NCBI RefSeq assembly: GCF_002160865.1
Contig: NZ_NFLJ01000006.1
Location: 27,278-91,277 of the forward strand
Direction of reading: 5' to 3'
DNA: 64,000 bases
Source: Massiliimicrobium timonense
GTDB lineage: Bacteria; Bacillota_I; Bacilli_A; Erysipelotrichales; Coprobacillaceae
The notes below the pieces were generated by a model. The model saw nothing but the letters and a program-made list of their open reading frames with translations, had not been told where the DNA came from and did no database searches. The position numbers and the translations under genes were made by a program. Below are positions 55,802-64,000 of this stretch, in pieces (position 1 is the first letter of the stretch; each line of letters starts with the position of its first letter).

Positions 55802-56218
55802 TTATAAATCGAATGCAGTAATAAATAATCGGCTATTTTGTACAATAAGAATGATATAACCACCATCTTTATTTTTTATATAATATTCATAATCTTTTGA
55901 AAAGTCAGGAAGATATTTTTCAGGAATATTTATTTCTTTAACACATTGATTAAAATTTTGTTCTACTTTTTGATTCTTTTGAGCTTGTAATGATATGTTA
56001 AGTTCTTGATGGCTCATATCATATACCTCATAATAGACCCCATCGTTATGAAAAGAACTCTCGGGATATTGGTGATAAATAGAAACAGTTTTATCTGGTA
56101 ATTTGATATCCCAGTTTTCTACAAAAGAGTTTTGATTTTTGCTGTAGACATAAAATAAAGTCCCGATAACTATTAAAACTATAAAAATTATCATTGTCAT
56201 CACTTTTTTATTTTTCAT
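55802..56218 (-). CDS. Small membrane-anchored extracytoplasmic protein
   Basis: 138 residues: an N-terminal helix (about 6-25) with no lipobox cysteine and a beta-rich soluble domain (PDKTVSIYHQYPESSFHNDG, YEVYDMSHQELNISL, GGYIILIVQNSRLFI). No family recognised. RBS GAAAGAAGGATAG. It sits among debris of what may once have been an ABC/bacteriocin-like locus, and could be an immunity or accessory protein; pure inference. Confidence 0.5.
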   Translation of the reverse strand: MKNKKVMTMIIFIVLIVIGTLFYVYSKNQNSFVENWDIKLPDKTVSIYHQYPESSFHNDGVYYEVYDMSHQELNISLQAQKNQKVEQNFNQCVKEINIPEKYLPDFSKDYEYYIKNKDGGYIILIVQNSRLFITAFDL

Positions 56219-56248
56219 ATCTATCCTTCTTTCTATTTGTTATTGTAA

Positions 56249-56401
56249 TTATACTGTAACAGTAATGGATACATTAAATGGAACAATTGATCCATTTTTT
56301 TGCGCATTAACCATTGCATCCACAGCTAATCCTTCAAGGCCATTGTAATCACCTGATGCATAATCATAATAATCTTTCACCTTTACAGTTGTCAAGCAAA
56401 T
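56249..56401 (-). pseudogene. C-terminal coding fragment cut by the IS
   Basis: From the IS edge the minus frame reads CLTTVKVKDYYDYASGDYNG and LEGLAVDAMVNAQKNGSIVP, ending FNVSITVTV and TAA at 56249. The first part of the gene is not found beyond the other IS end, so insertion was followed by deletion. The protein's identity is unknown; acidic and secreted-looking. Confidence 0.5.
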
Positions 56402-56422
56402 TTGAAAATGTCCTCAAAAATT

Positions 56423-57820
56423 TTAAACATTAGCACCAGAACGGTGCTTTTGTTTTGCAAGAAAATTTAAGTAGGAAGCCTGTTTCCAAGGATGATCTAT
56501 AGGTGGAATATATTTTTTCTTTGGTCTGGCTTCTTTTTTTACTTCATCAAATTCTTTTGAATACAATTCATGTTTTGGTATTTCCTGCATGATATATATG
56601 TGATCAAGTACATTGACATACAGATTCCCATCAAATGCCTCGATAACCATACAATCTGTTCTGTTCTTTAAATAAACAGATGTTCCATTTTCTGTTACGG
56701 GCAAATACAGCCTGTTTTGAAATCTGATACTATGACCTGAATCAATTTTTCTAGGAGAAAGAACAGCTAAGGTACGATTGATTTTTTCAATTGATGGTTG
56801 CGTTTCAAATACCGATTTGGTAGTATTGAGGTGTAGAGCAAACATGTCATTGAATTTTTTTAGGTAGGATTTTAAAAATTTATTGGCTGACTCTATATCG
56901 GTTATATGAGCACGTCTGAGTTCAACAGGTAAACGGGATTGGAATGTCTGGTTCATTCTTTCGATTCTGCCTTTGGCTTGGGCGATGCTCGTTGTCCTAA
57001 TATCAACGCCAAGATTATGACACGCATAGGAAAACTGGGTAAAAGTGTCGTCATCATCAAAAGCGTTGTTTTTCTTTTTGTATTCAAAGACAGTACGTCT
57101 ATCGGTATAAAACATGGCAGGAATACCATAGTTGGTCAAAATCTGATAGAAGACATTATAATAGCCATTTAGCGTTTCCTGAGTATCAAAATAAGCGCCA
57201 ACAACTTCACCAGTAGCATCATCGACAGCCAAATGAAGATGCCAGATATGACCATCAATCCATTCAAAGCTGGAAGCATCCATCTGGATCATTTCACCCA
57301 TATACTTGCATCTGGGTCTTCTAGGATGAGCATTTTTACTGTCTATGATGGAAATAGCTTCTTTGATGTCATTTTGAGATTTTTTGGAACGAGTCATTTT
57401 CAATTGAGCCTTCAAAGAATCTTTTAATATCTTTTTCGTTTTCTTTCTGGCTTTAGGGGAAATGATATTTTCATCTCTAAGCCACTTGTTAAGAGTCGTA
57501 TCACTAATTTTAACATTGAAATCATCATAAATGATTTCACAGAAATGAGTAAAATTAGTGTCACAATAATGATCGATATAAAGTTTGATAATCCTGTTTT
57601 TGATATCGAGAGGTATAGTGGTGGCAGGAGCTCTGCCTCTGTTGCCATGAATAAAAGCAGCTTTACCATATTTTTTATATTTAAGGATGAGTCTATTGAC
57701 AGTTCTGACAGTACATCCCAACTTGATGGCAGCTCTATTTTTATTGCCGTTAGTTTCAACCAGTTTTTTAATAATCAAATATTTATTTTCTTCATTCATT
57801 CTTAATTCAACCTTTCTCAT
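56423..57820 (-). CDS. ISNCY/IS1202-family transposase
   Basis: 465 residues from ATG 57820, 7 bases after GGGAGG (the frame is open further but without a ribosome site). An N-terminal HTH (KLGCTVRTVNRLILKYKKYG) and a DDE integrase core: MIQMDASSFEWI (first Asp), MFYTDRRTVFEY (second Asp), KGRIERMNQTFQSRLP (Glu). KYIPPIDHPWK and FLAKQKHR at the end are family-typical. It appears intact, so the IS could be active. Confidence 0.9.
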   Translation of the reverse strand: MRKVELRMNEENKYLIIKKLVETNGNKNRAAIKLGCTVRTVNRLILKYKKYGKAAFIHGNRGRAPATTIPLDIKNRIIKLYIDHYCDTNFTHFCEIIYDDFNVKISDTTLNKWLRDENIISPKARKKTKKILKDSLKAQLKMTRSKKSQNDIKEAISIIDSKNAHPRRPRCKYMGEMIQMDASSFEWIDGHIWHLHLAVDDATGEVVGAYFDTQETLNGYYNVFYQILTNYGIPAMFYTDRRTVFEYKKKNNAFDDDDTFTQFSYACHNLGVDIRTTSIAQAKGRIERMNQTFQSRLPVELRRAHITDIESANKFLKSYLKKFNDMFALHLNTTKSVFETQPSIEKINRTLAVLSPRKIDSGHSIRFQNRLYLPVTENGTSVYLKNRTDCMVIEAFDGNLYVNVLDHIYIMQEIPKHELYSKEFDEVKKEARPKKKYIPPIDHPWKQASYLNFLAKQKHRSGANV

Positions 57821-57866
57821 ACAACAACCTCCCAATAAAAGTGAGGCTATATCATAACATAGATTT

Positions 57867-57898
57867 TTGAATATGTCCTGTATACAGGACATATTCAA
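57867..57898. repeat. Perfect 32-bp palindrome at the IS right end
   Basis: The half TTGAATATGTCCTGTA is followed directly by its exact complement, with no loop. The outer half is the IS terminal repeat; the inner half points back to the transposase. It may be a transposase binding site, a transcription insulator, or a terminator-like cruciform upstream of rpsL. Confidence 0.7.
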
Positions 57899-57962
57899 CT
57901 TGGATATATTAAGACATTATCATATTTGAATCATAGTTTTCTTTTAAAAAACAAAAAAAGTG

Positions 57963-57991
57963 TTGACTTTATAAATTTTGTCGTATATAAT
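57963..57991 (+). promoter_or_regulatory. Promoter of the rpsL-rpsG-fusA-tuf operon
   Basis: -35 TTGACT (57963-57968), 17-base spacer, -10 TATAAT (57986-57991). It leaves a leader of about 85 nt before rpsL, containing no hairpin that I recognise as an autogenous site. Confidence 0.75.
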
Positions 57992-58083
57992 TGCTTTCGG
58001 TACTCGACTAAGAGTGCATTTTATCTCATCAAAAAATGAAACACCCGGAATTGTGTGTTAAGAAGAAAGGAAAGGAGAAAAAC

Positions 58084-58497
58084 ATGCCTACAATTAATCA
58101 ATTAGTCAGAAAAGGACGTAGTGAAAAAACATCTAAATCAAAATCACCTGCGTTAAATAGAGGTTACAACTCATTATTAAAGAAACCAACTAATATTAGT
58201 TCACCTCAAAAACGTGGTGTTTGTACTCGTGTTGCCACTATGACACCAAAGAAACCTAACTCGGCTTTACGTAAATATGCCCGTGTTCGTTTGTCAAACG
58301 GAATGGAAGTAACTGCATATATTCCAGGAATTGGGCACAACTTACAGGAACACAGTGTTGTGTTAATTCGTGGAGGACGTGTTAAGGACTTACCAGGGGT
58401 TCGTTATCATATTATTCGTGGTACTATGGACTGTGCTGGTGTAAAAGATCGTATGCAAGGACGCTCTCGTTATGGAGCTAAAAAACCTAAAAAATAA
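58084..58497 (+). CDS. rpsL: 30S ribosomal protein S12
   Basis: 137 residues from ATG 58084 (AAAGGAG upstream). [11 protein letters not shown] start, [20 protein letters not shown] with unmutated streptomycin-site lysine (TPKKPNS), and [20 protein letters not shown]. Decoding-centre protein. An earlier in-frame ATG at 58036 would add 16 residues absent from S12 proteins. Confidence 0.97.
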   Translation: MPTINQLVRKGRSEKTSKSKSPALNRGYNSLLKKPTNISSPQKRGVCTRVATMTPKKPNSALRKYARVRLSNGMEVTAYIPGIGHNLQEHSVVLIRGGRVKDLPGVRYHIIRGTMDCAGVKDRMQGRSRYGAKKPKK

Positions 58498-58516
58498 GAG
58501 ATAGGAGGAAAAACTG

Positions 58517-58987
58517 ATGTCAAGAAGAGGACGTGTAGCAAAAAGAGATGTACTACCTGATCCAATTTATAATTCTAAGGTAGTTACAAAATTAATTAAC
58601 AATATCATGCTTGATGGTAAAAAAGGTGTTGCTCAAAACATCTTATATGAAGCATTTAAAAAAGTTGAAGAAAAAACTGGAAATCCTGCAATGGAAGTAT
58701 TTGATCAAGCAATCAACAATATCATGCCTGTACTTGAATTAAAAGTAAGACGTATTGGAGGAGCTAACTATCAAGTACCTGTTGAAGTATCTCCAGAAAG
58801 AAGAATGACATTAGGATTAAGATGGTTAGTTAACTATTCTCGTTTAAGAAACGAAAAAAGCATGATTGATCGTCTTGCTAATGAAATTATTGATGCCTCT
58901 AATGGAACTGGTGCTTCTGTGAAAAAGAAAGAAGATACTCATAAGATGGCTGAAGCTAATAAAGCATTTGCACATTTCCGTTGGTAA
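58517..58987 (+). CDS. rpsG: 30S ribosomal protein S7
   Basis: 156 residues, normal. [20 protein letters not shown] and [27 protein letters not shown]. It binds the 16S 3' domain and initiates head assembly; S7 often autoregulates the str operon. 19 bases after rpsL with AGGAGG. Confidence 0.97.
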   Translation: MSRRGRVAKRDVLPDPIYNSKVVTKLINNIMLDGKKGVAQNILYEAFKKVEEKTGNPAMEVFDQAINNIMPVLELKVRRIGGANYQVPVEVSPERRMTLGLRWLVNYSRLRNEKSMIDRLANEIIDASNGTGASVKKKEDTHKMAEANKAFAHFRW

Positions 58988-59024
58988 TATATGATTTAGA
59001 GGAAATATTTGAAAGGAGAAAAAT

Positions 59025-61100
59025 ATGGCTCGTGAATTTTCGTTAGAAAAAACTCGTAATATTGGAATCATGGCTCACATTGATGCTGGTAAAACAACAA
59101 CAACTGAACGTGTTCTTTATTACACTGGAAAAATTCATAAAATTGGTGAAACACATGATGGTGCTTCACAAATGGACTGGATGGAACAAGAGCAAGAACG
59201 TGGTATTACAATCACTTCAGCAGCAACAACTGCACAATGGAATGGATACCGTGTTAACATCATTGATACTCCAGGCCATGTCGATTTCACTGTTGAAGTA
59301 GAACGTTCTTTACGTGTACTTGACGGTGCTGTTACTGTATTAGACTCAAAAGCTGGTGTTGAACCACAAACAGAAACTGTTTGGCGTCAAGCAACAACTT
59401 ATGGAGTTCCTCGAATTGTCTTCTGTAACAAAATGGATGCAACTGGGGCAGATTTCTTAATGTCTGTTGAATCTATTGGAAAAAGATTAGATGCTAACGC
59501 TGTAGCTATTCAATTACCAATTGGTGCCGAAGATACATTTGAAGGTCTTATTGACTTAATTAAAATGAAAGCTGTTCATTTTGAAGGAGCTAAGGGTGAA
59601 AACGTTGTTTATTCTGAAATTCCTGAAAATATGAAAGCTCAAGCAGAAGAATATCGTCAAAAAATGATTGATTCAGCTGCATCTTTTGATGATGATTTAA
59701 TGATGAAAGTCTTAGAAGAAGAACCAGTTACTGAAGAAGAAATTAAAGCAGCAATCCGTAAAGGAGTATTAGCTGTTGAATTATTCCCAGTATTATGTGG
59801 ATCTGCTTATAAAGACAAAGGTGTACAGTTAATGTTAGATGCTGTTATTGACTTCTTACCTGCACCAACTGATGTTCCATCAATTAAAGGTGAAGATGAA
59901 GATGGTAACGAAATCGAAAGACATGCAAGTGATGATGAGCCATTCTCTGCATTAGCATTTAAGATTATGGCTGACCCATTTGTTGGTAAATTAACGTTCT
60001 TCCGTGTATATTCAGGACATATTGAATCTGGATCATATGTTTTAAACTCTTCTAAAGATAAAAAAGAACGTTTAGGACGTATCTTACAGATGCATGCAAA
60101 TACACGTAAAGAAATTAGCGAAGTTTATGCTGGAGATATTGCTGCAGCTGTTGGATTTAAAAATACAACAACTGGGGATACTATCTGTGATGAAAAGAAT
60201 TTCATTATCTTAGAAAAAATGGAATTCCCTGAACCAGTTATTGAATTAGCAATTGAACCAAAAACAAAACAAGACCAAGATAAATTAAGTAACGGTTTAG
60301 CAAGATTAGCTGAAGAAGACCCTACATTCAGAGTCACTACAAATCCTGAAACTGGTGATACAATTATTGCCGGAGTTGGGGAATTACACTTAGACGTTAT
60401 CGTTGATCGTTTAAAGAGAGAATACAAAGTTGAAGCTAATGTTGGGGCACCACAAGTTGCTTATCGTGAAACAATTAGAAAAGCTGCTGATTGTGAAGGT
60501 AAATTCGTACGTCAGTCAGGTGGTCGTGGACAATACGGACATGTATGGATTAAATTCGAACCAAATGAAGGTAAAGGATTTGAATTCGTTGATGCTGTAG
60601 TTGGTGGAACTGTCCCTAGAGAATACATTGGTTCTGTTAAAGCTGGGCTTGAAGAAGCATTAGAAAATGGTATGATTGCTGGATATCCAGTATTAGATAT
60701 TAAAGCAACTTTATTTGATGGTTCTTACCATGATGTCGACTCATCAGAAATGGCATACAAGGTTGCTGCAAGTTTAGCATTAAAAGAAGCTGGTAAAAAA
60801 TGTGATCCAGTTATCTTGGAACCAATTATGGCTGTAGAAGTCACTGCACCTTCTGAATATTTAGGAAGCGTTATGGGAGATATTTCTTCTAGACGTGGTA
60901 TGATTGAAGGACAAGAAGAAAGAGGAAATGCTGTTTTAGTACAAGCAAGTGTACCTTTATCTGAAATGTTTGGATATGTTACTGATTTAAGATCATTCAC
61001 ACAAGGTCGTGGAAACTATACTATGCAATTTGATCGTTATGAACCTGTTCCTAAATCAATTGCTGAAAGTATTATTAAGAAAAATGGTGGAAATAATTAA
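59025..61100 (+). CDS. fusA: Translation elongation factor G
   Basis: 691 residues, full length. [20 protein letters not shown] (G1), [14 protein letters not shown] (G2), [20 protein letters not shown] (G3), [10 protein letters not shown] (G4), and [10 protein letters not shown] (G5). Domains II-V complete ([16 protein letters not shown] at the end). GTPase that translocates the ribosome. Part of the str operon. Confidence 0.98.
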   Translation: MAREFSLEKTRNIGIMAHIDAGKTTTTERVLYYTGKIHKIGETHDGASQMDWMEQEQERGITITSAATTAQWNGYRVNIIDTPGHVDFTVEVERSLRVLDGAVTVLDSKAGVEPQTETVWRQATTYGVPRIVFCNKMDATGADFLMSVESIGKRLDANAVAIQLPIGAEDTFEGLIDLIKMKAVHFEGAKGENVVYSEIPENMKAQAEEYRQKMIDSAASFDDDLMMKVLEEEPVTEEEIKAAIRKGVLAVELFPVLCGSAYKDKGVQLMLDAVIDFLPAPTDVPSIKGEDEDGNEIERHASDDEPFSALAFKIMADPFVGKLTFFRVYSGHIESGSYVLNSSKDKKERLGRILQMHANTRKEISEVYAGDIAAAVGFKNTTTGDTICDEKNFIILEKMEFPEPVIELAIEPKTKQDQDKLSNGLARLAEEDPTFRVTTNPETGDTIIAGVGELHLDVIVDRLKREYKVEANVGAPQVAYRETIRKAADCEGKFVRQSGGRGQYGHVWIKFEPNEGKGFEFVDAVVGGTVPREYIGSVKAGLEEALENGMIAGYPVLDIKATLFDGSYHDVDSSEMAYKVAASLALKEAGKKCDPVILEPIMAVEVTAPSEYLGSVMGDISSRRGMIEGQEERGNAVLVQASVPLSEMFGYVTDLRSFTQGRGNYTMQFDRYEPVPKSIAESIIKKNGGNN

Positions 61101-61185
61101 TCACTAAAAGTATTGCATTTTTCAACCAAATCATTTAGAATGTATATGTAAAAATTTAAAGAAATTTATATAGGAGGAAGCTTAA

Positions 61186-62370
61186 ATGGCTAAAGAAAAA
61201 TTTGACCGCTCTAAAGCGCATGTTAATATTGGAACAATTGGTCACGTTGACCATGGAAAAACAACTTTAACTGCAGCTATCACTACTGTTTTAGCTCAAG
61301 AAGGAAATGCTAAAGCAATGGACTACGCTGCAATTGATGCTGCACCTGAAGAAAAAGAACGTGGTATCACAATCAACACTGCACACGTTGAATATCAAAC
61401 AGCAACTCGTCACTATGCACACGTTGACTGTCCAGGTCATGCTGACTACATCAAAAACATGATTACTGGTGCTGCTCAAATGGATGGAGCTATCTTAGTA
61501 GTAGCTGCTACTGATGGACCTATGCCACAAACAAGAGAACACATCTTATTATCTCGTCAAGTAGGTGTACCTTACATCATCGTATTCTTAAATAAATGCG
61601 ATATGGTTGATGACGAAGAATTAATTGAATTAGTTGAAATGGAAGTTCGTGAATTATTAAATGAATACGGATTCCCAGGAGATGATACTCCTATTATTCG
61701 TGGATCAGCTTTAAAAGCATTAGAAGGAGATCCAAAATGGGTACCAGCTATTCATGAATTAATGGAAGCTGTAGATACTTATATCCCAACTCCAACTCGT
61801 GATACTGACAAACCATTCTTAATGCCAGTTGAAGACGTATTTACAATCACTGGACGTGGAACAGTTGCTACAGGACGTGTTGAAAGAGGACAATTAAAAT
61901 TAAATGACCCAATCGAAATCGTTGGTATTCATGAAACTCAAAATACAGTTGCTACTGGTATCGAAATGTTCCGTAAATTATTAGATTACGCTGAAGCAGG
62001 AGATAACGTAGGGGTATTATTAAGAGGTATCAACAGAGATCAAATTCAACGTGGACAAGTATTAGCTAAACCAGGATCAGTACATCCACACAAAAAATTC
62101 GTATGCCAAGTTTACGTTTTATCAAAAGATGAAGGTGGACGTCATACACCATTCTTCTCTAACTATAGACCACAATTCTATTTCAGAACTACTGACATTA
62201 CTGGTGTTATCGAATTACCAGAAGGTGTAGAAATGGTTATGCCAGGAGATAACGTAGAATTAACAGTTGAATTAATCCATGCTATCGCACTTGAAAATGG
62301 TACTAAATTCTCAATTCGTGAAGGTGGAAGAACTGTTGCTTCTGGAACAGTTACTGAAGTTATTGAATAA
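61186..62370 (+). CDS. tuf: Translation elongation factor Tu
   Basis: 394 residues. [20 protein letters not shown] (G1), [14 protein letters not shown] (G2), [20 protein letters not shown] (G3), NKCDMV (G4), GSALKALEG (G5). Delivers aminoacyl-tRNA. Codon use is visibly biased to strongly expressed patterns (many TTA, GGT/GGA, CGT). 85 bases after fusA, closed by a terminator at 62379. Confidence 0.98.
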   Translation: MAKEKFDRSKAHVNIGTIGHVDHGKTTLTAAITTVLAQEGNAKAMDYAAIDAAPEEKERGITINTAHVEYQTATRHYAHVDCPGHADYIKNMITGAAQMDGAILVVAATDGPMPQTREHILLSRQVGVPYIIVFLNKCDMVDDEELIELVEMEVRELLNEYGFPGDDTPIIRGSALKALEGDPKWVPAIHELMEAVDTYIPTPTRDTDKPFLMPVEDVFTITGRGTVATGRVERGQLKLNDPIEIVGIHETQNTVATGIEMFRKLLDYAEAGDNVGVLLRGINRDQIQRGQVLAKPGSVHPHKKFVCQVYVLSKDEGGRHTPFFSNYRPQFYFRTTDITGVIELPEGVEMVMPGDNVELTVELIHAIALENGTKFSIREGGRTVASGTVTEVIE

Positions 62371-62378
62371 TTTTCATG

Positions 62379-62405
62379 AAAAGGTATCTTATTGATACCT
62401 TTTTT
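62379..62405 (+). terminator. Terminator of the str operon
   Basis: AAAAGGTATC (62379-62388), loop TTATT, GATACCTTTT, then TT. Confidence 0.88.
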
Positions 62406-62456
62406 GTTTACACTTTTTTATAAAAAGGTTATGATGTTAAAGTATGGAGGTGTGAT

Positions 62457-63248
62457 ATGAGCAAACTATTTTTCTTTGATATAGATGGAACGCTTATTGA
62501 ATGTAGTAAAGGTATTTACAGCATTCCCCAAAAAGTTAGAGAAGCTATGGATAGTCTAAAAAGACAAGGACACGCTGTTTTTTTGGCTACTGGGAGATGT
62601 AAGTGTTTTATTGTAGATGGTGTCATGGATTATCCGTTTAGTGGATATGTGACTTGTAATGGTGCTTATGTAGAATATGAAAATAAAGAAATATATAAAA
62701 GTATCGTATCAAAAGAAGCAATTATAAAGACTCATGAGTTTTGTTTAGAAAGAAATTTAGCTTATTATTTTGAGGGTAATGATTATATTTATGTCTTAAA
62801 TAAGGATAACCCTAAACATATAGAGTTTAAAAATAATTGGGGAATGAAAGATAAGGTTATTGTTGATTCTTTTGATGTTAATGAAATAGAAACTTATATT
62901 GGTATGATTGTTTTGAATTCTGATCAAGATATAGAACCAATGAAAAACGTATTATCGCCTTATTTTCATATCCAGCAGCACCAAAGTGGCTTATCGTTTG
63001 ATTTAACCTTGAAAGGTGAATCTAAAGCCAAAGGGATTGAGAAATTGATTAATGGTTTAGGTAAAACAATGAAAGATACAATTGCATTTGGTGATGGACG
63101 TAATGATATAGAAATGTTAAGGTGTGTAAATTTGGGTATTGCAATGGGAAATGCAGCTATGGAAACAAAAAAAGTTGCTGATTTTATCACTGATAATGTT
63201 GAGAATGATGGAATTGTGAAAGCACTTAAACATTTTTCTTTTCTTTAA
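62457..63248 (+). CDS. Cof-type HAD-IIB family phosphatase
   Basis: 263 residues, ribosome site GGAGGTG. FFFDIDGTLIECSKGIYSIP motif I, FLATGRCKCF motif II, ESKAKGIEKLI motif III lysine, FGDGRNDIEMLRCVNLGIAM motif IV. Third Cof-type phosphatase of the window (with 21944 and 33062). Substrate unknown; upstream of an EIIA gene, hinting at sugar phosphate. Confidence 0.87.
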   Translation: MSKLFFFDIDGTLIECSKGIYSIPQKVREAMDSLKRQGHAVFLATGRCKCFIVDGVMDYPFSGYVTCNGAYVEYENKEIYKSIVSKEAIIKTHEFCLERNLAYYFEGNDYIYVLNKDNPKHIEFKNNWGMKDKVIVDSFDVNEIETYIGMIVLNSDQDIEPMKNVLSPYFHIQQHQSGLSFDLTLKGESKAKGIEKLINGLGKTMKDTIAFGDGRNDIEMLRCVNLGIAMGNAAMETKKVADFITDNVENDGIVKALKHFSFL

Positions 63249-63334
63249 TCTTTATAGTTGAAATTATAAAGGTGATTTGATAAAATAAATATACAGAGTA
63301 ATTCTGAATTTGTTTGTTAAAGGAGAAATTGAAA

Positions 63335-63643
63335 ATGGATGAACAAGAACAAGTAGTTATCAACCTTATTGTAAACAGTGGTAGTGCTCGTAGCTCAGCA
63401 ATTGAAGCTATTCAATACGCTAAAGCTGGTGATTTAGATAAGGCTGATGAATCATTACAAAATGCAAAAGAAACTGTAAATGAAGCGCATCATGCACAAA
63501 CTGAATTAATTCAAGCAGAAATCAGAGGAGAAAAAGCTCCATTAAACTTATTAATGGTACATGCTCAAGATCACTTAATGACTGCATTAGTTGTTATTGA
63601 TTTAGCACAAGAATTTATTGATCTTTATAAAAAAATCAAATAA
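63335..63643 (+). CDS. PTS lactose/cellobiose-family EIIA component
   Basis: 102 residues from ATG 63335 (AAAGGAG upstream), normal for the EIIA-Lac fold. LIVNSGSARSSAIEAIQYAK and NEAHHAQTELIQAE (three-helix bundle) and His76 in LMVHAQDHLM, the phosphorylation site. No matching EIIB or EIIC is adjacent; an orphan EIIA could serve several cellobiose-type permeases elsewhere in the genome. Confidence 0.9.
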   Translation: MDEQEQVVINLIVNSGSARSSAIEAIQYAKAGDLDKADESLQNAKETVNEAHHAQTELIQAEIRGEKAPLNLLMVHAQDHLMTALVVIDLAQEFIDLYKKIK

Positions 63644-63665
63644 TTAAAAGGTTAGTGATTCAAGC

Positions 63666-63707
63666 AAAACCCCAATGACGGAGGATTAACTCAGTTAATG
63701 GGGTTTT
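63666..63707 (+). terminator. Terminator after the EIIA gene
   Basis: AAAACCCCA (63666-63674) pairs with TGGGGTTTT (63699-63707); the loop holds a smaller dyad ATTAAC/GTTAAT, so two alternative hairpins can form. Confidence 0.75.
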
Positions 63708-63976
63708 ATTTTTGAATTTCTGAGTAAATCTTTACAAAATAACAAATAAAAAAACATTGATAAAATCAATAAAAAATAGAATTTTTAAAAAAAGAGGGAT
63801 AAAAAAACGAAAAAAAGTGAAAAAAAGGGTTGCAAAGGGGAGGAATAGATGATATTATAGATGAGCACTCGACGAGAGGGCACAGGGACATTGAAAACTG
63901 AACAGTAAACACGTCAATAAAGATAGGAAAAAAGAAAGAGTCAAGAAGACATGAAATTGTCTGAAGATAGAAAAGG
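63708..63976 (+). other. Upstream region and 5' leader of the rRNA operon
   Basis: A-rich stretch (63740-63828) that probably acts as an UP element, then the promoter at 63830-63858. The leader includes ACATTGAAAACTGAACAG at about 63889-63906, the pre-16S processing segment typical of Firmicutes. No gene. No tRNA. Confidence 0.65.
63830..63858 (+). promoter_or_regulatory. rRNA operon promoter
   Basis: -35 TTGCAA (63830-63835), 17-base spacer, -10 TATTAT (63853-63858), preceded by a long run of A-tracts. GAGCACTCGACGAGAGGGC after it may include the G+C-rich discriminator and stem of the leader. Confidence 0.65.
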
Positions 63977-64000
63977 ACAATGGAGAGTTTGATCCTGGCT
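63977..64000 (+). rRNA. 16S rRNA, first 24 bases (continues beyond window)
   Basis: AGAGTTTGATCCTGGCT (63984-64000) is the universal 27F site, whose first base is E. coli position 8, putting the mature end near 63977. Same strand as the str operon. Confidence 0.9.

Larger units (their letters stand above)
56402..57898 (-). mobile_element. IS1202/ISNCY-type insertion sequence
   Basis: About 1.5 kb. Ends: TTGAAAATGTCCT (56402-56414) and, inverted, AGGACATATTCAA (57886-57898), matching 12 of 13 bases. One transposase gene (56423-57820). No target-site duplication is apparent. The right end is nested in a perfect 32-bp palindrome (57867-57898). It lies 65 bases before the rpsL promoter. Confidence 0.75.

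Noticed and set aside
57867..57898. Rho-independent terminator for the palindrome at the IS end
   Set aside because: No loop and no T-run on the relevant strand, so a standard terminator is unlikely.

Overview
The window is low-G+C Bacillota DNA. Gene content (RpiR and LysR regulators, many PTS transporters, Cof-type HAD phosphatases, the yybS-gdpP-rplI-dnaB block, the rpsL-rpsG-fusA-tuf block next to an rRNA operon) best fits an anaerobic gut member of the Erysipelotrichales/Coprobacillaceae type. That placement is inferred from gene content and base composition; only 24 bases of 16S rRNA are present. TGA acts as a stop codon here, as in rpiR at 7041-7916 and the DJ-1 gene at 22848-23447.

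Layout. 1-6 kb is an accessory scrap zone: the tail of a GmrSD-like (DUF262/DUF1524) protein fused to DUF4268, a decayed G+C-richer remnant of a conjugative-element helicase/methylase, a nucleotide-cyclase-like protein next to a protein with a HEPN-like R-x4-H motif, a scar of two joined IS3-like ends, and rmuC. 6.4-13.8 kb holds an HTH membrane regulator, an RpiR/alpha-hydroxyacid oxidase/GH1 phospho-glucosidase cluster, a divergent LysR/AEC transporter pair, and a rhuM gene broken inside its Fic motif. 14-22.7 kb is the most interesting region: a four-gene operon of anchored binding protein, histidine kinase, response regulator and second anchored binding protein, with no permease, followed by a palindrome-rich control region and a mannose-family PTS (IIA, IIB, IIC, IID). 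22.8-33.8 kb carries tandem DJ-1 genes with an RpiR regulator, a serine recombinase, a nicotinamidase-like hydrolase, oxidoreductases (one frameshifted), a broken AAA-ATPase/nuclease gene and a LysR/flavodoxin pair. 33.9-38.6 kb is the conserved yybS-gdpP-rplI-dnaB operon (c-di-AMP hydrolysis, ribosome, replication). 38.7-45.4 kb contains GNATs, an SDR/LysR pair, thymidine kinase and small proteins. 44.7-49.1 kb is a trehalose locus (treR-treP-treC) with two TreR-type operators and a cre-like site. azlCD, a possible type I toxin-antitoxin locus, two hydrolases and typA follow.

53.9-57.9 kb is a second scrap island: a truncated FtsX-type permease, a 138-bp MITE-like inverted-repeat element, a small anchored protein, a severed C-terminal coding fragment and an IS1202/ISNCY-type insertion sequence ending in a perfect 32-bp palindrome. 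Immediately after it come the str operon (rpsL, rpsG, fusA, tuf), a HAD phosphatase, a lactose/cellobiose-type EIIA, and an rRNA promoter with the first bases of 16S rRNA.

Several genes carry one or a few disabling lesions (helicase remnant, rhuM, iron alcohol dehydrogenase, AAA-ATPase, GNAT). They are either recent pseudogenes or sequencing errors; raw reads would decide.
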